From Agmasoma carcini (nom. nud.) (lineage: Eukaryota; Microsporidia; Thelohaniidae), in contig JAOXFI010000016.1 of assembly GCA_029232285.1 (NCBI GenBank), positions 28,181 through 92,180 of the forward strand: 64,000 bases of DNA, read 5' to 3'. Position 1 is the stretch's first letter. Every line of letters begins with the position of its first letter. Shown here in pieces: positions 12,850 to 25,935 of the stretch. A model generated the notes under the pieces. That model saw only the letters and a program-made list of their open reading frames with translations. It made no database searches and was not told the origin of the DNA. The position numbers and the translations under genes are program-made.

Positions 12850-13685
12850 CAATATGGATATTTTTTGAGAAAATTTAAAAAATAAAAGACATTCATTCGA
12901 TTACTATTTAATATCATTAAAAACATTAAAAGATTTAAGAATGATGTAGTAAAATAAAATTATTACAAAAATTTTAATACGAGATATTACCTTAAGCATA
13001 AAATAACTAATATTTTTAAATTATAATTAATAACATCAATCATATATCAAATGAAAATTAAAAAAAAATTAAAACTTAATTTCGCAATTTACATCTCTTA
13101 TTGTATTAAAAAAAACCAACAATTTTCACATTATTTTAATCACGAAAATTTTTGAACTTCTATTTAAATTTATTAGAAAAACAAAAAATAATAAGTTTGA
13201 TTTATAAATCAGAATTAATAAATAAATTTTAAAACAAAATAATATTAAATTTAAACCAAAAAAACGTATTCAAAAATACAAAATTTTATCTTTTTGACAG
13301 TAACAACTGATATCAAATTGTAACGTATTTCTGTTATTTTAATAAAACTTTTTATATAATTGGTTTAAAAATCATTGTCATTTTTAATATATTATTTTAA
13401 AGTTAATAATATATTATCGTGATTCGCTTGGATGGTTGTCCGTTTGTTATTGAGTGTAAATATATTTAATAATTTAGAAGTTGCCTTGTGGGTTGTTTTT
13501 TTTGCATTGATCTTCTCTCACGAGATGGGTAAATTTCTGCAAACCTTTTAAGTATTCTCAAAATGATAGAATATGATCTAATTGCCGTCCGTCAGCACGG
13601 TTAGTTTATTGTAATTAAGGTGTCTTATGACAATATTATGATTTTTTATTTGCATTTATTTTATATATTTTCTTAAAAAAATGAA
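12850..13685. repeat. AT-rich spacer with a dispersed repeat
   Basis: No gene is seen. The part at about 13,420-13,640 (from GTGATTCGCTTGGATGG) has a diverged second copy at 24,984-25,150 (from GTGAATCGCTCGGATAG). Landmarks occur in the same order in both, including the TCTC..C..GAT..GTAAA segment. The nature of the repeat is unknown. Confidence 0.45.
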
Positions 13686-13689
13686 AAAA

Positions 13690-14560
13690 TTACTTTTCCC
13701 CTGGCTCTAAACTTTGCTCATTCAAAATTTTTAAAATAAAATATTTGTTTAAAATTACTGTCAAAACACCACCTTTTAACATCATTTCTGCTAAGAACAA
13801 GTCTACCTTCGTATATAGGTTTCCTTTTCGATCTTTTATTCGAGCCTTAACTTTAGACCAATATGATTTAATATTTCGAGTGTGGGCGCGAGTTATAGAA
13901 TTAACAAATTATAACATGATTTACAGTATCATGTGTTAAACTGAGATAAGAATTGATTCTCGAATATGACCTCTTATTTGAATGTATGATGGTACCTTCG
14001 AAATACTCGTTGTTAGTAGGGAGTAAAATTACTACACTTTTATCATGAAAATGATCCATGTACAATTTAGCAAGTCTTGATGATGTAACTGTAATACCAA
14101 ACATTTAAACATCAGTATTTTGATATCTTTCTCTATTATATTTCCTCTTATGCTTAACCGACTTTCATCTATCAGACATATGATATTATGTTCACTTAGT
14201 TGTATTGAATTCATATAAAATAATCAAAACACACAAGATTAAGCTTAAAATATATTATGATTATTTCCTATCAGAAATTCTTTTTAAATTTTTAATATAT
14301 TCGAAATAGAAATATTAAAACCATCAATAAATTCTTTCGCAAATAGAATTACTATTTTCTATGGATTGTCAAATTTTTCTATTTATGCATCTAAATGATC
14401 TTTTGTCAAAATTTCTCGTATATTTCACAATTCTGCAAGAAATATCACGATTTGAACATTTATAGCTTTGTTTTATCAATCTTACGTTTTGTAAAAGTTA
14501 GAAAATCTCATTAATGTCATTAAGAATCGGTCGACATAACTTATAAAAAAAATCAAATCA
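13690..14560 (-). mobile_element. Merlin transposase pseudogene
   Basis: The minus strand shows an N-terminal CSNRDISC knuckle region, the first acidic block LIDESRLSIRGNIIE (about 14,150), then NNEYFEGTIIHSNKRSYSRI (about 14,000). After that come HDTVNHVI, SITRAHTRNIKSYWSKVKAR and FLAEMM at the end. Two frameshifts split it into short open frames. A second copy with the same orientation and organisation lies at 27.04-27.83 kb. Confidence 0.7.
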
Positions 14561-14759
14561 TATATGAAATAATTTTGTTTGATCATAAATATTATTAATT
14601 ACCCGGTTTATATAATTTTTCCCAGGTCAGAAGGAAAATTTCAATCGAAAAAAGTCTATAATTATTTATAAGTTTAAGGATAAGATTGCAAAGATTGACA
14701 TTACCATATCCCCAAAACTATTATATTATACCGTTGCATCTATATAACTAAAAAAATAA

Positions 14760-15430
14760 AAAGGGTATTAAAGAATTCAAGTTTGTAAAATGTGGAAGGA
14801 AGTCTAAGTTCAATGCAGATCAGATTCAATATGCGAAAAAAAAGTTGATAAAAATGCAGAATTAAATACAAGGAAGTAAAAGAATATATTGAAGGAGGGT
14901 TTAATTCGCAAATCTCAACCACAACAATTTTTAGACTTTGGATATTCTTCCTTATACATTTATAAAAACATGGTCAGGATTGAGAAAAAAATTACAATCA
15001 AAACTATCGAGAAAAAGAAAACTATATGTTACGGACTTAAAAACAAGATTCCTGAGTTTTCTGATAGCAGTGTGTTTTTTTTGGATGAAATAAGATTTAG
15101 TTTTTCACTAAGGACGAAAAAAGAAGGTCTATAAAAGGAACAACACTATCTACTAGCATGTCTGCTATAAAATCAAAGAAATTGGGTTTTTACGCAACAA
15201 ACACAAGTTGTGTCATTTTTATTATGAGCATAATACAAGATCATATGATTTATTATTTTGTATGTTTTTGCTTCGTCTAGTTTCAAAGTAAAATGAATTT
15301 AGTATTCATTCCTTTGTGCTTATTATTGATAATGAAAATATTCATAAAATATCAGAAATTAATAGAATAATTAAGCTAAATAGGTATTTATTTCCTATTT
15401 ACCATCATATTTACTATTTCCGAATCTGAT
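14760..15430 (+). mobile_element. Tc1/IS630-like transposase remnant
   Basis: The open segment 14,889-15,134 ends with KIPEFSDSSVFFLDEIRFSF, the 'FLDE.gf' first catalytic block of the IS630/Tc1/mariner DDE_3 family. A displaced frame follows with LGFYATNTSCVIFIM, and further downstream a tract that fits the 'lPpYSP.lNPIE' region. Stops and frame changes show it is dead. Confidence 0.55.
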
Positions 15431-15434
15431 TGAA

Positions 15435-15975
15435 AACTGTTTTTTAAAATTAAATAATTTCGTTATTAGATCAAACTCGAAAAACGAACCTGAATCCTTT
15501 GCTAATATCGTGCCGGGGTTTAAAAATTTCACAATTGATAACAATAATGGTTATTAGAAAGATATGCTACCCTGTTTGGTAAAATTTGAGCAGACAGAAT
15601 TAATATTCGATTTTTCATATATTTGATGAATAAAAATATTTTATTTTATAAACAGTATACAATTTTTTTATAAAAAGAGATATAATTCACTAAAGTACAT
15701 GCAAATATATTTTTTAAATTAAAACCCAAAACCCGGACGCAAAACAATTTTTAGGCTCATTTTTGTATTTTTAGGAAATGTGATAACCCAAGGAATGAAT
15801 AAATTATACTATTTTTTAAAATTTATATACCCTTATGCAGTATCGTTAATAAGATTAATTTTCGTTATATTTCAAATTTTATGTTATAAATGTTTTTTTA
15901 ATACTTATAAAATAAAATTTTACAAAGGTGTACCTAAGAAAATTGTTTAACTTTTCTTAAAACTTATATATATCA
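15435..15975. other. AT-rich spacer, nothing recognised
   Basis: No gene, array or transposase block is seen between the Tc1 remnant and the Merlin fragment that follows. Confidence 0.35.
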
Positions 15976-15977
15976 AG

Positions 15978-16230
15978 TTAAAATTCGAACCTTTATTTGA
16001 AAATGCTGAAAAATAGACTTTTGATCTAGTCAACCACATATATAATTTTGTTGATTCAATTAGTGCAACTTGTACAGAAAATATAGAATCTTATTGGGCT
16101 AAGGTTAAAATTAAACTCAAGGATAGAAGGTTTATATAACGATAAAATAGATAATTTTCTATCTGAAGCAGTATTTAAAGACGCGATTCAAGGAAAAGAT
16201 TATGAAAAGGTTATTTTGTTTTAATGCTGA
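15978..16230 (+). mobile_element. Merlin transposase C-terminal fragment
   Basis: The frame reads DLVNHIYNFVDSISATCTEN and then ESYWAKVKIKLKDR, the conserved C-terminal Merlin block (VNH...FVd...T..IE.yW.kvK). Only this part is recognisable. It lies just upstream of the gypsy element. Confidence 0.6.
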
Positions 16231-16330
16231 TTTTTAATTTACAATTTTTTAACAAAGGAAATTTTTACAGGTGATTTTGTGAAAGGAACCTTTAAATGAT
16301 CAAAAGAATGTTATTTTTAGTTAAAAACAA

Positions 16331-16577
16331 AGGTATATATAACCTTCTAATACTACTTAACGTATACCCTTTTTATATTGTATATATTTACTAATATCAA
16401 ATTATTTTAAAATAAACAAAACAAAGTTTAAAAGAAAATTTATTATTACCCTAATGATGGATAAACATATATACACAAGTCTTGCACCAGCTCGCGTTCA
16501 TAGAATAAATCAACATTTACTCAAAAGTCTAATTTGGTAACCCACCCAAAACATAAGAGGCACCCTGAAAGTTACGT
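16331..16577 (+). repeat. 5' LTR of Ty3/gypsy element
   Basis: This segment resembles 20,085-20,360. Shared landmarks in the same order include TAACGTATAC, AAAGAAAATTTATTA, ATAAACATATATAC, CACCAGCTCGC, TTTACTCAAAA, TGGTAAC, GAGGCACC and a final TTACGTCA. The two copies are clearly diverged, so the insertion is old. Confidence 0.7.
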
Positions 16578-19500
16578 CAATGTGAATTCATAGACTAATA
16601 CTACAAGCATGACAACCGAAAACAAAAAAGAAAAGTATTATGATTTTACGTATAAACAAAAAGATGCTAAATTTTAATTTACAAGATTACTAAACAACTA
16701 CAAGACATCACCAGAATAAATATAGCAGAATAAGTAAAAATAGAGACTCCGTCAAAATCTATAATTGGACAGAACCCATAACAATTAACGTGTTACAAAA
16801 CATTATCTACAAATTTTATCCAGAAGAAATAACAAATGTAAATCAGAAAACATGCTAGATAAGCTCCTTAAGCTAAAATACAATCAATACTTATAAAATA
16901 GTACAATTTTCAAACTTTAAATAACAAAACAATCATAGACTAATCAAAAAAATTTATAAATAAATTCAGATGAGAGTTTGTGAACTAGCAGAAGTCAAAG
17001 AATATAACAAACAGGAAATAGAAATCAAAATATAGGAATGTTTTGTTACTAAGTTTCATCCTTCAATAATAATGAAACTACAAAAACATTAGAAATAATA
17101 ATCTCAGAATGATAGAATTTATACCAAATATGATAAATAACATATCAAATCATTATCAATATTACAAGAAAACAAAAATTTAAAAACCACAAATTGTTTT
17201 ATTACCACAAAATACTACCTTTCTTCAAAATGTTTCAAACTTAAAAATAAAGAAAAACTAAGCAACAAAGAAGAGAATAAAATAATTAGAGAAAGAACAA
17301 GCGACAATAATGATATTAAACTAGAGCTAAATTAGGAAATAAAGAAGCCACTGCTCTATTAGATACCTGAGCAAACAATAATTTTATATCACTACAGACA
17401 GCAAAATCTTTTTTAGAGAAATTCAAAATAGAAAAGACAAATAATAATATAGATTCGGGAATGGTGATCACATATCTGATGTAGGTGAAATAAGACATAT
17501 TTTGAATTTGAGAAAGCTATAAATGTTAGCCCTGGAATATTTTTAAGCTCGTTGAAAGCTAGACAAAACTATGATCTCAGGAGCTCCATTTATGAAAAAA
17601 CAAAACATAATAATTAATTTCAAATATATGAAACTAATAATAAGAAATAAAATTATATCTATAAATTAGAAGTTTAAAGAGTAAATTTACAACGTTGACA
17701 AAGAAATTATAGAGAAACATAAAATTTTTAACATCAGTAATAGCATGCAAAAGATAAAATAATCAAAGAATTTTAATAGTATAAAGGAGAAAACTTATCA
17801 ATAGGAACTATGAAAAAAAGATTGAAGAGACCTGATAAAGAATAGATTAATACAAGCAAAAACTTATTACATTCTTTTAAAACTAACAAAACAAACAAGG
17901 AAGAAATTAACAGATATTGAAATTAAAAATTACTAGTCTAAGTTAATTATACTACACAACCTATGCTTTCTCTTTAGTAAAAAAGAAAGGAATAATTTGC
18001 CAATTATAGACTATAGAAAACTTGACAAATTATTAAGAAAGATGTCTACTCATTCTGGACATACAAACACAACCACTAAACCTTAAAGATTACAAGTTCT
18101 TTTTAAAATCAAACTTAAACAACATTTATTATTAAATTAGGATCAGCGATGAAGACGTTGACAAAACCGCATTTGTAGTTTTCGGTAGATATCATAAATC
18201 TTGCGAGCGCCATTTAGGCTTACTAATACTTGAACAGCTTTCTAACGAGTAATATACAATATTTTTAATTTTTGAAATTTATTAGAATCCTTTTAGATGA
18301 TATTTTAATTTGCTCAAAATCAGAAAATAACCACATAACACAACTTGAAAAGTTATAACAGCAATAAAACAACCTGGAACAACCTTTAATGTTAAAAATT
18401 AAAGTTTTTTTTAACAACATCTTATATCTTGGAATGAATATTTCCGAAACGGGAATCACGGCGGATATCTCAAGACTTAAAACTAGTAATGTTCTAGCTT
18501 AAACTTTCTTCAGTAAAACAGCTTTAAATATATTAGAAGTAATAAACCGGAAAAGGGCATTCATTAGAGGCTTTAGTACTACTACACTTGAGCCAATTAG
18601 TGACAAATTTAGAAAAGAATAATTTTTTATGGACTTTAAGGAAACAATAGAGAAAATATTAGAGAAACAATACCTATAATCACATTGAACCTACTCTAAC
18701 CTTCAAACTTAAAACATACACAAGTAATTATGGAATCAGATGAAGAAAAACTAAAATGTCTAAATTGCAAGTGTATACAGTTCCATATATAAAAAGGAAG
18801 AAACAATTTACACAAGCATGTAGAATGAATTATTGACTATTATCAAAAGCTTAAAACATTTTAGGTTCTAAAACAATTATCTTTACAGATAATAAAAATT
18901 TTATTATTCGATATAGAACTATGCTAAACAGAATGCAGCGTTAGAAAATACTTATTTTGGATTATGATATAAAATTTAAAAAAACAAAAATAAACAAAGC
19001 TGACGCACTTTTAAGGCTTAACATAATCTTAGAAAGGAAAGACAGTCATAGTTTTATAAAGAAAGAAATTATATCCATAAACATGGCGAAATAAAAAGTA
19101 ATTATAGAGATATTAAAAAGAGTTTATATTATATCAAAAGGAAAAACAATCATACGACTACCAGAAATCAAGAAACTATTCTAAAACATTATTACATTTT
19201 TAACAAACGAATCTATAAAGATCCTTATCAAAATTTTACAATATTCTAAAAATAAAAAACTAATAAAAGAAGTAATCAGTAATTGATAGATATGTCATAT
19301 GATTTCAGAGAATTTTAAAAATTATGACAGAATTTATGAAGGAATAGCAACATATGAACCTGTAAAACACTTATCAATAGATATTTTCAGCCAAATATCA
19401 GCAGAATACTTTAATGATGATATGAATATTGCGACACACAATTCTTCGTTATAACCATCACCGATAGATTCTCAAGGATCTAACAATAAACCTAGCAAAA

Positions 19501-20084
19501 TGTATTAAATCAAATGATGTTATAGATTACTTAGAAAATAGGTTAATAAATAAAACACACCGGTATCAATATTATCAGACCAAGAAAAGCAATATATATC
19601 AATACAAACCAATGAATACTAAGAACAGTTAGACATAAAACATTATTATTTTACATCTCACAAACCAACGGGTAACCCTATCATCAAAAGAATCAATCAA
19701 ATTATGAAAAAGCTAAAAAAGTCAAATAAATTATAACCTTCAAGTCAAGTACAAACACTTATTTGTATTGTGTTACAGTGTAATTTTAAAAGACACTTAG
19801 TTGTACGCTATTCGAAATTATAAAAAATTACAAACCATTAGATCTTTTGAAACGAACAAAGACATGTAATATAAATAAAATTTCAAAATAATTGAATACT
19901 CACAACGTAAAAATGAGATCATACAAGTAAAGAAAAAATACCACATATATTTAATTTGTAAAGCTATATATAAAACAACTGGCTTTATCATTTTCAGATG
20001 TAAATTAGATAGGCCTTATAAAATCAGCAAAATATTAATTAATGGTAACCGATACGAAAAGAATAAATGTATTGTAAATGTAAA

Positions 20085-20360
20085 ACTAATATAACCTGTA
20101 TATTCAGAAAAATATAAAAAGAAAGGCGATTAACGTATACTCTTTAAATAATGTTAATATTTATTTATACAAAATTAATTATATAGAAATTAAACAAAAA
20201 ACTATAAAAGAAAATTTATTAATAAAATCTGAATAGGGAAAAACATATATACGCAAATCTCTCACCAGCTCGCAGTTCAAAGATTAGATCAATGTTTACT
20301 CAAAAAACTATTCTGGTAACCTGCCTAAAACATTAGAGGCACCCCGGAGATTACGTCACC
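20085..20360 (+). repeat. 3' LTR of Ty3/gypsy element
   Basis: Partner of the LTR at 16,331-16,577, with the same landmarks in order and the same TTACGTCA end. Boundaries are approximate because both copies are eroded. Confidence 0.7.
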
Positions 20361-20439
20361 ACTAAAATATGAAAAACATAATTACCTAAACAAAAATATG
20401 TCAACACAACTATTAAATACAAAAGAATGTGATTTTATG

Positions 20440-20775
20440 GTTTTTAAGTAAATATAGGAGTTCTTCTATCTTCTGCTGAAAAAACTTAACATTAAAATTT
20501 CCTTTTTTAGCAAGATAATGACACTAAACACACATCAAAGTATAAAATCTATTTTTGAAAAAAAAACTTTTTGCTGTAATGGCTTGGTCAGAGCTAGATT
20601 TAAATCCAATTAAAAATCTTTAGGAAAATTTAAAATCAAAAATAAGTAAAAAAATTTATGAGAAGAATGATTTAATCGCTGAGTTTTTTAATTTGGAATT
20701 TTATTCTACCTTAATAATGTCAAAAGAGGCTTTTGAACGTTGTTCGAAATAGGTGAAGATATTTACTATTAACTA
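20440..20775 (+). mobile_element. Tc1-like transposase C-terminal fragment
   Basis: The frame from about 20,580 reads AWSELDLNPIKNL, a stop, then ENLKSKISKKIYEKNDLIAE and a tail ending MSKEAFERCSK. This is the 'W...sPDLNPIEnlW..lK' block and C-terminus of a Tc1-type DDE transposase. A TAG replaces the Trp after NPIKNL. Confidence 0.65.
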
Positions 20776-20779
20776 AATA

Positions 20780-21045
20780 TTAAATGATTTTTATATATGT
20801 TAATTAAAAACAATATTTAGAAAAATAATACAATCAAAATATAACAATTACATATTAGCCTAAAAAACTTGATTTTTTTAACTAAAATTTTTTTGCGTAA
20901 CTTATTTTTAATATTTTTTATAAATTTAGAAAAAAACAGGTAAAAATATTAATTAAAGTTTTTAAAACATATCTATTGACTATAAAAACTGATTTACATT
21001 TATTTCTCCATTTAGAAATAACTTCTTAAGTAGATTGTTTGTATA
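20780..21045. other. AT-rich spacer, nothing recognised
   Basis: A short spacer between a Tc1 fragment and a minus-strand gypsy remnant. No further features seen. Confidence 0.35.
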
Positions 21046-21049
21046 TTTA

Positions 21050-23570
21050 AAATAATTCTAACATTTTTGCCGGCAAACACTGTTTATTCTCTCTTATAAG
21101 TAATATTATAAGATAGTATATTAAATTTAGTTAATGCTGCGTGTGCACGATCAGTTTCATTAAATGCGCAGTCTTCAGAATTTTCTTTTATGGTTCCAAT
21201 TTTAATTTTTTTATCACTATAAAATTATTGTCCTTTATAGCAAGTCTGTTTTTTTGTTCAATTCCTAGTGTAGCATTTATGGCTTTTTTTATTTATTTGA
21301 TCATTGATAACAACATTGATCAATATTTGACCGTTTCCTTTAACATGCTGATCTTCTCAAAGTATGAAAGCGTTCTTTTATGTTTATTTGTTGTATGGTT
21401 TTGTCATCTTTGATCACAAAACTGTTCTGTATGGGTTTTTGTGTAATTGTAAATTTTTAAAAATTATCTTGCTAATTTAATTGTTATAGGGTTGTAAATT
21501 GAAAGCTTTTCACTTATTTCAAATTCTTATATATCTTTTGTTATTTTCTTATTTGCATTTCTTTTCAAAATCAATATTCTTTTCAACTTTTATGATATTT
21601 TTCAATACCTCTAAAAGACTACCTTAAAATTCTTTATGATATGTATAATAAAACCTTATATTTATTTTTAATGATATATATTTCTCATTAAAAAATTAAG
21701 AAGGTGTTGATTGTAGAATTAATGCGCCCTGTTAATCCATTGCAAGCAGGAATATAAAAAATTGTAATTACATGTTTTACACCATTGATGTGATAAAATT
21801 CATGAACTGTAATATTAATAGATTAGCGTTCACGATCGGTGATTATTTTCTCCGAAAAGCCATATTTTTTAAAAAAATGTAAAAAAATATTATATTACTG
21901 TATTTATATTAATATCATTAAGTTTATAAAGGTTGTATGTCTTAAAAAGAAATATAAAATAGTTTAGATAAAATATTCCCTCCTTTTTCTCTCTTCTTTT
22001 CTAAAAATTGGTATAAATAAATCTAAATGTAATTGTTGAAATTTTTTTATTAAATGTATTATACATTTTTTCTTTTTTTTTTGTAAATTGACATTCCTTG
22101 CATGTTTTGCATGCAATTTCTAAATCATGATGTAATCTTGGTGTGAAAAATCATTCTGAAAGGTATAATATATATATCTTATTTGTGAAGTTTTCAAGTG
22201 TTCTTTTGGGTTTTTTTTTCTTTGTGGTAAAAAAATTAGGAATGTGTCATATTATTTTAATTTCAATTTTATAATATTTTTTATGTAGCTTTGTTATCGT
22301 ATCAAAACTCTGTTATATTAAAAGCTCTAAAAGAAATTTTTTTGATGAGGCTTGTTCTGAAATAAAAGACTTTGATAAGGTGTCAGTCACTATATTTTAC
22401 TTTCCATTTATGTGATAAATTGTATAGTTGAATTCTTAAGTAAACCCTCTATCTTTGAATTGTCTTGGTTAAAAAATTGAGTTATACGCATTGTTTTGGA
22501 TTCCGTGTATATATTAAGTACCTGGTTATAAATTTGTAGTTTTAAGTTTTTTATCGTAGAAACATTGTAATATTTCGCTTTCTATGATAAAATAATTCCT
22601 TTAAGTGCTAATAAATCTATATTATATATACCAATTATATTCTCATTTTGCTTTATTACTCTATCAAAACCTTTTTCACTTACTTAAAAATTTAGCGTAT
22701 AAGGTTAATTAAAATTAGAATAATGTTTTGTTTTTGTTTGTTAACTCTTGATTAACTTTTTGTAATGCGTATTTGTCTAATTTAGTAAGTTTAAAATTTT
22801 TGGGTTTTAATTTTGTCATATAGAAATGCTAAAATTGTTGATAAATTAGTCAGAAACAGGATGAATTAGTTGAACTTCCTAAAAATGACAATAATTGCAT
22901 TTTTGTGTTTTTTAGATTTATCAAAAGATAAGTGTATCTTTAAAATATTTGGTTTTTTCCTTTCTTTGGAATCTTATAACCTAAATATATTACTTCATTA
23001 GTTGCAAAGATTTTTTTCTCAAAATTGACTGTCATATTATTCTTGCATTAAAGCATAAAAACATTTTCTAAATGTTCTAAATATTCTGAAATATTTTTGC
23101 TAAAATAATCAAAGCGTATTTTTAGGTAAGAAAGATGACTGATTACGCGTTTCGTTGTGTGTTGGAATATAAAAAATTATTTACAAGACCGAAAGGTATT
23201 CGAATAACTTCGTATTGGTCACCTAAGATTGTAAAACTGATCAAAAAATAGATTTTAGTCTATATCGATTTGGTAATATCTTTTCTTAAAATCAAGCATT
23301 GAGAATAATTTTTGTTTGTCAAATTTTAAAAAAAGTTAATGGATTTCTTCAATGAAAAACTCTTCCTTGACAGTGACGGCGTTGAGATACAAATAGTCGA
23401 TTAGAAGTCTAAGGTTTTTCTTTCGGTTTAATGATTGTAAAATGAGTTAATATAAAACTGATCAAATTTGGCGGATAATTATAATTGATAGTAGACGTGA
23501 TATTTATTTTTGAACTTATTCTTTGAGCATTGTAAGATTCAGATAACCGTTACAGAAGAATGGAGCAGAT
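21050..23570 (-). mobile_element. Second degenerate Ty3/gypsy element, minus strand
   Basis: The minus strand contains eroded pol blocks. Near 23.1-23.5 kb there is an RT-like stretch (IRIPFGLVNNFLYSNTQRN, matching the 'mPFGL.naPatFqr' block). Near 22.4-22.7 kb the order fits RNase H. Near 22.1 kb RLHHDLEIACKTCKECQF matches the HHCC zinc finger of gypsy integrase. LTRs were not delimited. The plus-strand open frame 21,141-21,413 is antisense to this remnant and is not supported as a gene. Confidence 0.6.
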
Positions 23571-23574
23571 TTAA

Positions 23575-23985
23575 AAGTATGATGGTATATTTAAATGATA
23601 TACAGTACCCCCAAAAAGATTGTTTTAAAGATGTAAATTTTTGAATAAAAATAATTTGAGTTTAATAGTATAAGTATATATTTATTATTTTTTATTTTTT
23701 AGATCACACATTTTATATAAACTATTTTGATAATTTTTGATAATTTTTTTAATTAAAACCCAATAAAAAAAATCAAACACCTAAAAATATTATAAAATTC
23801 TTCACTTAAAAATAATATATTTTAAAACAGAAAACAAATACTCTAATAGGGTAAACATGCTACTGTGAATTCGATAAAGGTCGGCCTTTTTAGCTATTTC
23901 TATGGGTTTTTAAAACGCAAAATCAGAGTAAAAACCGACTTAAGTAAATCTACAATACAGGATCATGTTAGAAAACACACAAATA
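23575..23985. other. AT-rich spacer, nothing recognised
   Basis: No gene or array seen. Confidence 0.3.
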
Positions 23986-23989
23986 TGAA

Positions 23990-24830
23990 GGTAAAAGAAA
24001 ATGTGGTAGTGGCAGAAATAAATTAATTGATATCAGCAATATAAAATAATTTAAAATGATCAATAAAAACCCTGCGTTACAGCTGTAATATAAAAATAAT
24101 TTAAAAATCAGTTGAATGTACGTATCTGTAAAAAATTTTGTCTTTTAAAAAAGAAAAATTATTTTATATGTTTTTATCTTTTTTCTAAGCCACAATTTAT
24201 CAAGTTTTAAAATAATTAATAGATTAAAAATTGCAAAATTGTAGTTATTAAAAGGTAAAGACTACTTTAGCAATGTTTTTAGATTGAAGTTTCTTTAACA
24301 TTTATAATGACTCTAAGAGGCAAAAGGTGTGGGTTGAAAAAAGAAAACCAATGCCTATAAATGAAATTTTAAATTTGATAAGAAAAAAAATTGTTTGGGG
24401 TTGTATGAGTTAAATAGTGTTAGAAATTTGGTGTTTTAGATAAAACCTTAAAGAACTATATTATACTAAATATTAAGCAATAATTTAAATGAGAGTGCAC
24501 GAAAATTCTAATTTTCAAAATTTTAATTTCAACAAGACAATGATCCAAAGCATAAAAGTAAAACACAAAATTTTAATATATATGAGCATTAAGGTGTTAG
24601 ATTACCTTCACAGATCCGAGTCCTTGACCCTATAAACATCTATAGGCTTAGTTAAAGCAAAAGCTAAGAATTATTGTTTTTTGAAAACAAAATGCATTTA
24701 ATATCAAAAATTAGTGTAATCTAGTCTGATATTTGTACATTGTATTTTAGAACACTAGTAGATTCTGTAAGTGACAGAATTAAAGAATTTATCGTGACAA
24801 AAGGTAGTCATATATCATATTAAGTAAAGA
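23990..24830 (+). mobile_element. Tc1/mariner-like transposase pseudogene
   Basis: Displaced plus-strand frames show KPMPINEILNLIRKKIVWGC (near 24,350), DKTLKNYIILNI (near 24,450), the hallmark QQDNDPKHKSKTQN (near 24,530), and LVKAKAKNYCFLK. Order and motifs fit the catalytic domain of a Tc1-type transposase, with 'DNDPKH' carrying the second catalytic Asp. Multiple stops and frame shifts make it inactive. Confidence 0.75.
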
Positions 24831-24834
24831 TTTC

Positions 24835-25485
24835 TATTTTTTTATTGATTTTAAATTAAAAATTAATAAAAGGGTTTATGTAAAATTCGTGTTTTAAAAA
24901 TAAAATAGATTTACTTATACTATTAAACTCGAATTTTTTTATGTATTGTATATTTGGATCGGTTGATAAATATATTGTTGTGAATCGCTCGGATAGATTG
25001 TCACATTAACCGTTAGATGTAAATTGATGATTAAAGAAATTTCTGGATAATATGCAAGCTTTGTTACGCATTCTTCTTGTTCTTACTCTCTTCCATGCGA
25101 TAAGTAAAATTCTATAAAATGTTTATAGTTTCTTTGAAAAGGATAAAAAAGGGTTTTACCATTCACAAGAGAGTTAAACTCTTTAAAATTAAGTTATTTG
25201 ATCATAAGTATTAATTGTTTATTACATATATAAATAGATATGAGGCAAAAATTTAGATAATGTATATTATTAAAAAGATTTATCTACAATGATTACAGTG
25301 ATTGTATTTGAAAGAAAGATATACCAAGTTGAAAAATATTATAAATTCATGTTTTTAATATACTCAAATATACCTGTTAACGTTATCTAACGTATAGACT
25401 TCTGTAAAACATTTGTTTTACATCTAAAAATATAAAAAAATTTCATTGAGTATAATATATATTACTTTAATACTCCACATGTAAG
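24835..25485. repeat. Spacer with second copy of a dispersed repeat
   Basis: No gene is seen. The stretch 24,984-25,150 is the diverged second copy of the repeat at 13,420-13,640. The rest shows nothing recognisable. Confidence 0.4.
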
Positions 25486-25489
25486 TATA

Positions 25490-25935
25490 ATATTTATTGT
25501 GCCTGACTCGGCAACAATACCAAAAAGACATTACATTTGTAATAAATGCGGCACATTGTATAAACTTAATTTATATAAAAAAAACATAGACAGAAAAAAG
25601 ATTGGGATGCTTGAATAGATCTTGTGAAAGTTACAAAAATTCTTCCCGTAAGAAATAAAAATTAAATTTTATGGTATTGAATAAATAGATTTAATTATGT
25701 TTTTAAGATCTTCAGTGACAAGTCAACTTGAATTCTAAAATGATGAGGATAATTAAGACAATACTTTATCTTCTTGATTTCTTAAATAATCATATAATGG
25801 GTCCCAATAGAATTGTTCAAGTTGATGAAACGATGCTAAGCTATAAGTGTAAGAGTCATCGAGAGTGATCACCTCTAAATTAAACAGAGAATCTTTGTAT
25901 TGTTGAGATTGAAGAAAATTAGGAAAATATATTAC
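25490..25935 (+). mobile_element. Merlin transposase N-terminal half, interrupted
   Basis: The frame reads KRHYICNKCGTLYKLNLYKK (zinc knuckle) and then NRIVQVDETMLSYKCKSHRE (first acidic block). Reading then reaches the left terminal repeat of a second element at about 25,936. After that element ends at about 26,970 the sequence resumes with TTAACTAATATATTGCCCAA. The outer copy is therefore interrupted by an insertion. Confidence 0.6.

Larger units (their letters stand above)
16331..20360 (+). mobile_element. Degenerate Ty3/gypsy LTR retrotransposon
   Basis: Between the two LTRs the plus strand carries broken pol blocks in gypsy order. A protease region near 17,330-17,420 has LLDT, a stop, then ANNNFISLQTAKSF. 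Reverse transcriptase near 17,950-18,480 includes YAFSLVKKK and DEDVDKTAFVVFGRYHKSC. RNase H near 18,870-19,020 includes FTDNKNFI and NKADALLRL. Integrase near 19,360-19,730 includes HLSIDIFSQ and a KPTGNPIIKRINQIMKKLKK tail. Stops and frameshifts are frequent. Integrase after RNase H is what separates Ty3/gypsy from Ty1/copia. Confidence 0.75.

Noticed and set aside
21141..21413. 90-codon hydrophobic plus-strand open frame
   Set aside because: It lies antisense within the minus-strand gypsy remnant and is Phe/Ile-rich by composition.
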